NCBI RefSeq assembly: GCF_943734655.1
Contig: NC_071353.1
Coordinates: 155,510,179 to 155,574,178 of the forward strand
Direction: 5' to 3'
Source: Sabethes cyaneus
Lineage: Eukaryota > Arthropoda > Insecta > Diptera > Culicidae
DNA: 64,000 nucleotides
Positions 13,197-23,670 of the stretch are shown in pieces (the first letter of the stretch is position 1; each line of letters begins with the position of its first letter). A program made the position numbers and the translations under genes. The notes beneath the pieces were generated by a model. It ran no database searches. It saw only the letters and a list, made by a program, of their open reading frames with translations, and was not told the DNA's origin.

Positions 13197-14101
13197 GAGT
13201 AGGGCGGGGCATAAGTGCGATGTTTGAAGTTGTCATCAATTTTCGTGAGATATAAAGAAAGGAAACAACATAATACATTTTACAGTGATGCAGTAACTCA
13301 ATGTCTTTACAGTCAACTATAAATCATCTGCGGTAATAGTGTTTCTTCTGATCAAGTGCAGATTCGCACTTTTACCCCACTACCGGGGCAAAACTGCAAA
13401 GCTCGAATTCATGAAATTAGCACAACAGTAGCTAACAAAACCATATTATCTCCAATCTGCGGTAAGTTTTTGGTAAGGAATATTCTCAATTTGCTCCTTT
13501 TCTATTTTGCGCTGGTGTGTTGAGGCCTCCGTTAGATCGAAACTTTTCCAAACGTTTGTTTTTTGTTTCATCGGCGGAGAAATTGTTTTCCATCTGTAGA
13601 GCACACAGTTTTCTGCAGATCTTTCATTTCTAGTATCTGTAATATGGTGCCTAAAGTTGTATCTAATTAGCCATACATTTTTGCCTCGTCCATGAATCGC
13701 ACTTTTGCCCCGTCCGTGAATCGCACTTTAACCCCACTAACCGCTTGATGGGGTTGGATTACATTAGGGAAAAGCGAAATATATTTTGTAAATTCTTTTC
13801 ATCGTATTTTCAAAACGGATATGTGAGTGATGTAAAACGCTGCTACAAATTTTCAACAAGTAACATCCTCCTGTTGATATCGTGTTTGCCGCATAACGAA
13901 TAATTACATCAAAACCGCCCTAAAATAACATTTGCACCTAATTCAGCAACTATGCTTCGTAAGCAACCAAAGTTTACGTTAGATTTAAGCTGTCAAAGTA
14001 GTCACCCATCCATGCCAATGTAGTTAATTTACTCGGAATCTGCACCGATAAATCATTGAATCGCACTTTTACCCGCATCGCACTTTTACCCCTCCTTACT
14101 C
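13197..14101. mobile_element. Non-autonomous TIR transposon with TA target duplication
   Basis: The ends are imperfect inverted repeats of about 26 bp: gagtagggcggggcataag at the left and the complement of gagtaaggaggggtaaaag at the right, both followed by tgcgatg. TA dinucleotides flank it at 13195-13196 and 14102-14103, as in the Tc1/mariner/pogo superfamily. Inside, the motif gaatcgcacttttaccccac and close variants recur near 13364, 13688, 13720, 14057 and 14075, mostly close to the ends. The element is 905 bp, has no transposase frame, and must depend on an enzyme supplied elsewhere. The superfamily is inferred from the TA alone. Confidence 0.6.
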
Positions 14102-15580
14102 TATTGTCTTGATTTGATGGGACTGACCTGCCACTTCGAACAATTCTTCGGTTGGAAACCCAAGCATTGCGCACTTGTTCGTTGAGCCGAACATCTTCTT
14201 GCTAATGAATCTCCCCACCCTAAGCCGAGCTTGAGTTGTTAAGTGTGCGCATTTGTTTGACAGTGATGGCACATGACATTCTCTGCTGTTGCTGCTGCTG
14301 CTGCTTGTGCTGACGTTCTAATCGGTAAAATGCTGCAATTGCAGCAGACAGACAGACAGACGGACAGACACACAGAATGCTGGCGTTTTTATTTTTGTTC
14401 GTTCTCTTTCTGTCTCAAAAGGGCAATTGTGTGCTGTGCTGTGTCGTGTTGTGTTGTGTGTATTGTTGTCATTTATGACACCTAGATGAGAATGACGCTA
14501 ATTGAGTAACATTCCCCCCGAGATTTTTGCCGGCAAAGTGGCAAAGTGGTAGGCGAATGCATTCTGCAGAATGCGAACGAAAATCGGTTGCTAAACCGAC
14601 TGACTGACTGACTGACTGACAGACAGGCCGACAGTCCCCCCGTACAAGCTCTCAGTTGGAACATAAATCTAATGCAAGAGCTTAGCTTTGGGCTTCCATT
14701 TTATTCCCACATGCCCCGTGTTTGCTTTTTTTGTATTTTTGCTATAAAAATATGTAATGACTTTTGATTGAAATTGCAAAACGAATCAGAATAACCGACC
14801 GGTGCTTGGTTAGATTTAGCAAGCAAATAATGAACAGCAGCAAGCAGCACTGCCCTTTCACTAGTATAATACTAGTAGGAAAGGGTACTGATCAAGACTC
14901 ACTCTGGTGGATGCTGTAATCCCTCGAAATAACTAGCGCAGCTATGAATTGATTAAAAAGTACAAAAAATTTTGCGTCAGATTGTGTTTCAGAGCCTTCA
15001 ATTGGCAGCACTTTTGGTTATGTTCCTCATTTCAGTAGTTGTCACTTGTTTTGTGTTAAGGTTTAATTTGCTATTTCATCAAGAATAGATTGAACAACAT
15101 CCTGCAACGATTGTATACAGTACAGATGGGCTATATTCAGAACGAGAGTTGCAGTTGATTTCGAATTTTGCAGGAAAATTGTCGAACTACCGTAGCTTCT
15201 GAAAAAAAGTGAAATCATTGATCTGCTTTTATAAAAAAAAAAACGGTCAGGACGTAACAATTTATGGTTGCTGCTGTCACTGGGCCATGATCGTTGACCG
15301 TTTTTGTACCACAATTGAGGGGGCCTCAATGTAGAAGGAGTTGTGGTTTCAACAAGACGGTGCAACATGCCACAGTGCTTGCGTATAGCAAGTGATTTAT
15401 GGAAAGAAATGTTTGACGAACTTTGAATAACTTCGCTTGATGGACTCGTATACTGGCCTTCAGGATCATTAGGTGCAACTTTGGGTGTTGGCGTGATGTT
15501 ATGCTGCACGTACGTAAAATTGATGATGCGTGAAATATTCCGATCGCTGCCGCGAACACTGACCTACTTCCGGTCCGGTT
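14102..15580. other. Single-copy spacer with microsatellites
   Basis: Contains gctgctgctgctgctg near 14290, a (cagacaga)n tract near 14344-14372 and a (gact)n tract at about 14598-14622. At 15063-15583 two overlapping minus-strand frames (148 and 85 codons) stand out from the spacer and may be a decayed mobile-element coding region, but I recognise no catalytic motif in them. Confidence 0.45.
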
Positions 15581-16617
15581 CAAATTAATCCAAACTAGAC
15601 CAAATCCAATCCAAATTTGTACAAATTAAACCTAAATTAGTTCAAACTAGTTCAAATACAATCAAAATTAGTCTAAACCCAACTCAAATTAATGCAAATC
15701 GGATCAGATCGATTCAAATTTAATTCAAATTAATCCAAATCTATTCAAAATTAACCCAAACTTAACCATTTTATACAAATTCGAATCAAATCAGTCCAAA
15801 TCCAGTCGAAAATAGTTCAATTTATCCAAATTCGCAATCTAAATAAGTTCAAATGCAATCCAAATTAGTTCAAATCCAATTCCAATCCAATCCAAATTAG
15901 TGGAAATTCAACTGAATCAATCCAAATCCGATTTAGATCAGTCTAAATCACATTCAAATTAGACCAAAACCATTCCAAATTAGTAGAAATCAAATCTAAA
16001 ATCTGACCAAATTAGTGCAAATCTAATGCTAATCATTCCAAATTAAATGTAAAATAATCCAAATCGGAGTAAATTGGTCCAAATTCAATCTAAAAAAATT
16101 CCAACCCGGTCGAAATTTACTTAAAATACGACCGAATAAGTCCAAATCCAGTCCAATGTATTCTAGATATATTCCAAATTAATCCAAATTAGTCCAAACC
16201 CAATCTAAATTAGTGAAAATTCCATCCAAACTAGTCCAAATCCACAATCATCCAAATATGAATCGAAATTAGTTCAAAGCTATTGCAGATCACTGCAAAC
16301 CCGATCAAATTTGGTCCAAACCCAATACAAATCTAACAAATCTACAATCCAATTCAAATTAGTTCAAATCCGATCCAAATTAGTTCAAATCCCATACAAT
16401 TTAGTCTAAATCCGAACAGAATCAAGAAAATCCTATCGAGATTTGACCAGAGTTACTCCAAATTAGTGCAAATCCGTTCCAAATGTTTGCAAATCCTACC
16501 AAATCAGTACGAATCCGTTCGAAAATTGTTCAAATTCAATCCAAATCCGCCCAAAATCATCCAAATCAATTAGAAATCTGTCCAAATCCTATCCAAATCG
16601 GTTCAACATCATCCAAA
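15581..16617. repeat. Word satellite, family C (aatccaaattagtccaaatcc)
   Basis: Dense array of words such as ccaaattagtcc, caaatccgatcc and aaatcaatcc, distinct from family A but of the same general style. The segment 16048-16617 is duplicated on the far side of the inserted Helitron-like element, at 18098-18661. Confidence 0.85.
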
Positions 16618-18097
16618 TCTATACCTATAAAGAAGGATTTCTGTCTGTCTGTCTGTCCTGTGTTCCTTATAGAATCGAAAACTACTGAACCAATCGGCAT
16701 GAAAATATGCATGTAGAGGTTTTTTGGGGCCAGGAAAGGTTTTAGTGATGGTTAGAAACCCCTCCCTCCACTAAGAGGGGGGGCTCCCATACAAATGAAA
16801 CACAAATTTCTGCATAACTCGACAACTAATCAAGCAAATAGAACAAAATTTGGCATGTGGGTGTTTTCGGTGACAAGAATTTATTCTACGGTAAATTGAG
16901 ACCCCTCCCCTCTTTATAAGGGGAATTATAACTCCTCTCCTCTTTAAAAGGCGGGGCTTCCATACAAATTTCCTCATAACTCGAGAACTAATCAAGCAAA
17001 TGGCACCAAATTTGGCATGTGAAGGTTTTTGAGGGCAAGAATATTTTCTACAGTAAACTAGGACCCCTCTTTAAGAGGGGGGGCTCCTGTACCACGGAAA
17101 CACAATTTTCCTCATAACTCAAGAAGTAATTAAGCAAATGGAACCAAATTTGGCATGTGGATGTTTTTGGAGACAAAAATTTTTTCTATGATGAATTGGG
17201 ACCCCTACCCACTTTAGGAGGGGGGGCTCCTATACAAATGAAATTCAAATTTCCTCATAACTCGAGAACTAATCAAGCAAATGGAACAAAATTTGGCACG
17301 TGGGTGTTTTCGGAGACAAAATTTTTTTCTATGATGAATTGGGACCCCTCCCCACTTTACGAAGGGGGGCTCCTATACAAATGAAATGCAAATTTCCTCA
17401 TAACTCGAGAATTAATCAAGCACATGGAACCAAATTTGGCATGTGAAAGTTTTCTAGGGCAAGAATATTTTCTATGGTGAATAAGGACCCCTCCCAACTT
17501 TAAGAGGGGAGGCTCCTATACAAACGAAATACAAATTTCCTCATAACTCGAGAACTAATCAAGCAAATGGAACCAAATTTGGCACGTGGGTGTTTTTGGA
17601 GACAAAATTTTTTTCTATGATGAATTGGGACCCCTACCCACTTTAGGAGGGGGGGCTCCTATACAAATGAAATACAAATTTCCTCATAACTCGAGAACTA
17701 ATCAAGCCAATGGAACCAAATTTGGCATGTGGGAGATTTTGGAATCTTGAATTTATTTTATGATAGTTAGAGATCTCTCACCCCTGTGGTAGGGGGATAT
17801 GGACTCTCATACAAATAAAACAGAAATTTTTGCGAAACTCAAAAACTAATCGAACTCGAGAAATTCGAGACTCTTCCATAAAACATTAGTCAATACAAGA
17901 CCACAAAAACTATCTATAGTAACACTAGATCATTCAGGACGAGACGGTCGCGAATGTTGCCGGTGACCCGCCGTCGGAAGCGCCGCCCACTGGGGGGCTT
18001 GCAAAACTCGAGATTGTGACAAAGATCATCCGAGATTCATGATTTATGTACAACACAGGTTAATTTGTGGCAATACGAAGTTTGTCGGGTCAGCTAG
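16618..18097 (+). mobile_element. Helitron-like non-autonomous element, copy 1
   Basis: The element begins TCTATACCTATAAAGAAGG, followed by a (ctgt)n run, and ends GTCGGGTCAGCTAG. It sits between A (16617) and T (18098). A TC start, a CTAG end and insertion at A|T without a short target duplication are the standard Helitron marks. The interior is a tandem array of units of about 143 bp, each containing cctcataactcgagaactaa and a C-run/G-run pair. The last ~300 bp form a conserved non-repeated 3' domain. No Rep/helicase frame is present, so movement would need an autonomous partner. Cys/His-rich open frames such as 16771-16995 are translations of the tandem unit. Confidence 0.8.
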
Positions 18098-18735
18098 TGT
18101 AAAATAATCCAAATCGGAGTAAAGTGGTCCAAATTCAATCTAAAAAAATTCCAACCCGGTCGAAATTTACTTAAAATACGACCGAATAAGTCCAAATCCA
18201 GTCCAATGTATTCTAGATATATTCCAAATTAATCCAAATTAGTCCAAACCCAATCTAAATTAGTGAAAATTCCATCCAAATTAGTCCAAATCCACAATCA
18301 TCCAAATATGAATCGAAATTAGTTCAAAGCTATTGCAGATCACTGCAAACCCGATCAAATTTGGTCCAAACCCAATACAAATCTAACCAAAATCCTACAA
18401 ATATAACAGAAATTAGTTCAAGTCCAATTTAAATTATTTCAAATCGGTCACCCAATAGGGATTAGTCATCCAAATCCGATAAGAGTTAGTCTAAATCCAA
18501 TTCAAATTAGTGCAAATCCGTTCCAAATTTTTGCAAATCCTATCAAATCAGTACGAATCCGTTCGAAAATTGTTCAAATTCAATAGAATTCCGCCCAAAG
18601 TCATCCAAATCAATTAGAAATCTGTCCAAATCCTATCCAAATCCGTTCAACATCATCCAAATCCATCATAAATGAGTCCAAAATTAGTCGAAAATTTGCC
18701 GAATTCAAGCCAAGTCGGTCCAAATCCCACCCATT
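18098..18735. repeat. Family C, second copy of the 16048-16617 segment plus continuation
   Basis: From T18098 the sequence repeats 16048 onward (tgtaaaataatccaaatcgg), nearly identical for about 290 bases, then with a diverged middle part, then identical again to A18661, which corresponds to A16617. After 18661 the sequence continues into tccatcataaatgag, which has no counterpart at the left copy because the Helitron begins there. Confidence 0.85.
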
Positions 18736-19545
18736 GATCGTTGGGGACCTGGTTTGGGACTCGTTTTAGCCCGGATTTCGAGCTTTGGGTTTGGAACTTC
18801 ACTGATGTGACATCAGCTTTGGGGACTTGATTTGAAATCAGGGTTTGAACCTGATTTTAGACATGTTTTGTACCTGATTTGGGGCTTGTTTTGAAACCTG
18901 GTTTGCGACATGATTTTGGGCTTGATTTAGCCCTAAGTATGATAGGGTTTGGATCCGATTGGAGGCTTTATTTGGAGGTGGATTTGAGACCTAGTTTTGA
19001 ACTGGCTTGGATCTTAGCTTGAGATATGATGTGAGACCTAATTGGAAAGTTGACTTGATTTGGGGTTTAGTTTGGGACTGAATTGGAGATCTAGTTTAAG
19101 ACGTTTAAGTTTAAGATTTAAGGCCTGGGTATGGAGATGATTTGGGTCTTCTTTTAGCACTCATTTGGTACTTGGTCTGGAGCTTGTTTCATGGTGATTT
19201 GAGACTTGATTTAAGACTTAGTATTGGACTTTAGAACATGTTTTGAACCTGATTTGGGACTTGATTTTAAGCCAACTTTAGAACTTGATTTGAGAGACGT
19301 TTTGGCCCAGATTTGGGACATGTTTTGAGACTTGCTAGTTTGGGACAAGTTTTGGCCCTGATGAGACCTGATTTTGGCCTTGATTTTGGACCTGATTTAG
19401 GACTTGATTGGAATCAGACTTGGAATATGTTTTCGAGTTGATTTAGGGCTTGGTTTTGGACAAGATTTCATTAGGGCTTGGTTGTTGACCTGGTTTGGGA
19501 AAGGATCTGCCAATTGTTTCAGCTCTTATTTGGGATTATTAGTCC
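18736..19545 (-). repeat. Family A satellite in inverted orientation
   Basis: The plus strand reads ggacttgatttgg, tttgggacttgttttgag, acctgatttggg. These are reverse complements of the words that make up 1-1075 and 3190-7760. Family A is thus dispersed and present in both orientations within the window. Confidence 0.75.
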
Positions 19546-19985
19546 GAATTCAATCATAAATTTTCTAAGTGATTCCAAATCGTATTTCAATGAATCCAAA
19601 ACCAATCCAATCCAGCCTAATCAATTCAAATAAACCAAAATCATCCAAATCCGATCAAAACTTGTCGAAATTCATTCCAAATTACCTATTCTAAAATCGT
19701 TAGGTTGAAAATCGTTCAAAATCATCCAAATTCGACAGAAATTAGCCCAAACCCAATTCAAATTAGTTCAAATCCGATTCAAATTATCCAAATTCATTCA
19801 ACGTTAATCCAAATTAATCCCAATCCGGTCATCTAAGTCCATTCAAAATATGTCCAAATCTTATCAGAATGCGATCCAAATTGGTCCAAAAACGGTCAAA
19901 ATCATTCAAATCCAATCGAAAATTTTCCAAATTCAATTCAAGTCATTACAAATGGAATTTAGTTCAAATTATTCAAATCCAAAAT
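19546..19985. repeat. Family C block
   Basis: Returns to words of the aatccaaattagttcaaatcc type, ending where the polypyrimidine block starts. Confidence 0.75.
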
Positions 19986-22900
19986 GCCATTTGTCTTTTC
20001 TGCATTTTTCTCTTTTATTGTTCTTATTTATCAATTTTCCTGTTCCATTATTTTCTTCTTTTCTGTTCCTCCTTTTTTATCCAATTTTCCTTCTTCATTG
20101 TTCTGCTTGTTTCTCCTGTTTGTCCTTTTCCGGTCTCCTTTCCCGTTTTCTTCTGTTCCACTTTTTCTCTCGTTTTACGTACCGTGTTTTCCCTTCAATA
20201 TGACAGGAAAGGACAGAAAGGCAGGACATAAGGGAAAGAACATAAAAGACAAAAAAAAGAAAAACGGAAATAAATAAAAATGAGGAAAGACCAAAAATGG
20301 ACTTGGAATGGAACGAAAAAAACGGTAGATAAAAGGTAAAACAATGGAAAAGAACAATCAGGACTCTTGAAAAGTGCGCAAAACGGGGCAGGAACAGAAG
20401 AAAAAAGGAAGCAACAGATTGAAAAAAGGAAAAAACGAAAGAAAAAGACCGAAAAAGGGATAGATTAAGAATAAAAAGAACAAAAGACAAAAAGTAACCG
20501 AAAAAGAAAAACAGTTGGACAGAAAAGGTGAAAACCAGTACCTTAGAAGAGAAAGAACGGAAAAGACGAAAACGGACGCGGAAAAAAGAACGTATTTCGG
20601 ATATCGTTTTACGGTCTTTTTACCAAATTTCCATCGTATTTGCGTCGTCTGTTTGTCCTTTTTTGACTTGACTTTTTGGCCATTTTTGCCGTTTTTTCGT
20701 CTCTTTGATGTCTTTTGTCATCATTTTGGTGTTTTCTTCAAAATCGTCGTCCTGTTGTCATCTCTCTAGCATATTTTCGTCGTTTTTTTATGGTTTTGTT
20801 ACCATATTTTTATAATTTTTTCGTCGTTTTTACACCTTTGCTTTAAGCATGTTTTGTCACTTTTCTCAGTGACTTTTTGTCATTTTCGTTTATTTTTATG
20901 TCTTCTTCCAGCCGTCTTTTGTTGTCGTTTTGTCATCTTTTTTTTTGTTGTTTTTTCGTCGCTCTTTAGCCCTTTTCCCGTTCGTAAGCAAGGCAAGCAA
21001 CGAATGTAGTTCCTTTTTACTATCTTTTCATCGTCCTTGGTTGTCTTTCTGTCGCCTTTTTGCATGTTATGGTGCCTTTTTGATAAACTTTAAACTCCTT
21101 GTTGATTTAGTCATTTTTTAGTCGCCTTCGGTTTTTCCTCGGTCCAGTTAGCCTCTTCGCCTGTCTCGTTTTCTTGTCATTTTTCTTTTTCTCGGTTGCG
21201 ATTTTCGGTCTTTTTCGCTTTCCCGTTTCCGTTTTCGCCTGTTCCGTTCTTCCTCTTATTGGGCACTGGTTTTTCGCCTTTTCTGTCTGACTGTGTTTAT
21301 TTTTCGGTTACTTTTCACACGTCTTTCGCTTTTTTTATTCTTTTTCTGTCCCTTTTTTCGTCTTTTTCTCTCGTGTTTTTTTTTTTCATTTTTTCAATCT
21401 GTTGCTTCCTTTTTTCTACTGTTCCTGCCGCGTTTTTCGCACTTTTCAAGAATCCTGATTGTTCTTTTACATTTTTTACCTTTTATCTACCGTTTCTCTT
21501 CGTTCTCAAGTCCATTCTGACTTTTCGTTTTTCCGTTCTATTCTCGTTTCTCTATTTTCCTACTGCCGTATTTTCTACTTTTCTCTTTCTCCGAAATACG
21601 AAGTTTACTTGACATTGAGATGACATACTTGTCTTACTCTCTCACACGTTTCAAGTCTTCTCTGTTCCTTTTTAACGCTTTTCTGGTTCGGATGTTTGTT
21701 CTCCTTTTTTTTTGTTTGATTATAGTCACTTTAACAGCTTAGGTCATTCGTGACTTCTGCGAGGTTGGGATTTGAACCCGGGTCCTCGGCGTGAGAGGCG
21801 TGAATGCTAACCACTATGCCGGGACTGATCCCTGTTCTCCTTTTTCATTGTTCCGTTTTCTTTGTTTCCTGTCCATTTTTGTCTTATTCTTAGTCCTTTT
21901 TTCTTCATACTTCTTACTATTTTTAATAATATTTTTCCTTCCTTTTTAATAGTATCCTTTCCTCTTTCCTCCGGTATTCTCCTTTTCAGACACGTTCTGT
22001 TTTTCGTTTTATGCCCTTTGTCTTAAGCTCTTTATTTTCTCTTTTATTTTTCTCTGTTAATATTCTTATTTATCTATTTTCCTGTTCCCGTATTTTCTTC
22101 TTTTAGGTTCCTCCTGTTTTATCCTATTCTCCTGGTTCATTGTTCCACTTTTTTCTCCTGTTTGTCCTTATTTTCTTCGTTTTCTCTACTGTTTTCCCTT
22201 CTTTTGCTCTTCCGTTTTCCATCTTTTTCTGTCCGGTCTCCTTTCCCGTCTTCTTTTCCACTTTTGTCTCCTTTTACATCCGATGTATTCCTTCTCTTTC
22301 TGTTGCAATTTTTCTTTTCATACTAATTTTTCCTAAATTTTTCTTACTCCGATTCCTCCGTGCTCGTTCTGTGTTTTTTTCTCCACTGGTTCCAAAGACA
22401 ATTTTAAGTGAAATTTAAGTCAGAGTTATAGAACCATTAGAGAAAAATATTGAGGGAAATCGTGAAAAAACTGGACAAACGGCAAAAGAAAAGAAACGCG
22501 AGAGAGAAAAGAAAAATAGACTGCAAGGGTAAACACGGAACGCAAAACGGGAGAAAACGTGGAAAAGAAGAAAACGGGAGAAAAAAGGAAATGAGAAAAA
22601 CAGAGGAAATTGAACCGGGAAAGAAAATGCGGACAAACTGAAAACTGCAGAAGGAGAAAAAACGGAACAAACAAAAGGATGAAAGTCGGGGTACAAAAGG
22701 AGGAACAGAAAAGAGGGGGATTCGGAAGCAGGATAATTGAGACACAAGAAAAATTGGGGTAAATTGAGAAGAAATATGGAGAAAAACGAAAACGGAAGAC
22801 AAATGCGATAAAATGAAAAATAGGACGTGACAGAAAAGGAAAGGAAAAAGGAAGCTAAAAGGAAAGAATGAAGAATCAGATGAAAATAAAAAAGCCCAAG

Positions 22901-23670
22901 AGACAGAACACAACAAATGTGACTAGGAAAGAGGAAAACGGGCCTGAAAATAAGGCAAAATAAAGACAAAGGACGAAAACCGGAACAGAAAAGAGAAACA
23001 AGAGGTGAATGAAAAGTGCGAAAAACGGGACAAAAAGAGAAGCGAAAGAGTAAACAACGGGCAGAAAAAAGGAAAAACGAGAGCGGAAAGGAGATAAAAT
23101 GAAACAGAGAGCACAGTGACAGATGGAGAAAAAATCATGACAGAAAGGGTGGGAAAACGGAAAAGATAGCAGGGCAAGCAAAAGAAAAGGGAACAAGAGA
23201 AACAAAAGGATAAGAAGAAAAGATAAAAACTAGTAACTTTAGGATTTAAAGTCCTGCTGCTCTCCTTGCTGAAAAAGAAGCAAAAAAGAAAGGAGAGGAG
23301 AGGAGACGGACAGCAAAAGATGGAGAACGGAACAGAAAGTAAGAAAGTAAGTAAAGAAAACGAAAAAAGTAGAATAAACTGGACAGAAAAGGAGGAAAAC
23401 GAGAGAAAAGGAGAAAAACTGGATAGAAAAGGAGAAAATAGGAGTATGAAAATAGAGAAACAAGAACAGAAAGAGAGCACAATCAAAACAAAAAACGGAA
23501 AATAAATATAGAACGTGACATAAAGATGGACGAGCAGTACCTAATAAGAGAAAGAACGGAACAAACGAAAACAAAAAAAAAGAAAAGCGAGAAAAGACGA
23601 AAACTTTAAACGAAAAAAGCGAAAAAAAGAAAAGAAAAGAACGAAAACGAGAAAAAATGTAACAAGAAAC
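19986..23670. repeat. Mosaic of polypyrimidine and polypurine blocks
   Basis: Polypyrimidine at about 19986-20205, polypurine at about 20206-20595, polypyrimidine at about 20600-22400 and polypurine at about 22440-23670. The switches reflect inverted copies of the same material: 20290-20435 is the near-complement of 21395-21530, and about 20145-20200 is the near-complement of about 22513-22570. From about 20590 to 21125 the words are those of the later family D (ttttgtcg). Long frames here, such as 22923-23486 and 23239-24009, are composition artefacts. Confidence 0.8.
21710..21832 (-). mobile_element. tRNA-derived SINE with 13-bp target duplication
   Basis: On the minus strand the element starts near gatcagtcccggcatagtgg and carries tRNA-type internal promoter elements: an A box in tagtggttagcattc and a B box in gggttcaaatccc. 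A short unrelated body follows and then an A-rich end (the T run at 21706-21713 on the plus strand). The 13-bp duplication tgttctccttttt at 21697-21709 and 21833-21845 flanks it exactly. It is transcribed by RNA polymerase III if active and depends on a partner LINE. A second copy lies at 39841-39968. Confidence 0.8.

Noticed and set aside
15063..15583. Pair of minus-strand frames resembling a broken transposase
   Set aside because: No catalytic triad or DNA-binding motif could be placed with confidence, so it is mentioned only as a possible relic.
21750..21830. A cellular tRNA gene
   Set aside because: Although A and B boxes are good, the acceptor and anticodon stems do not pair properly, and a SINE body plus flanking target duplication are present.
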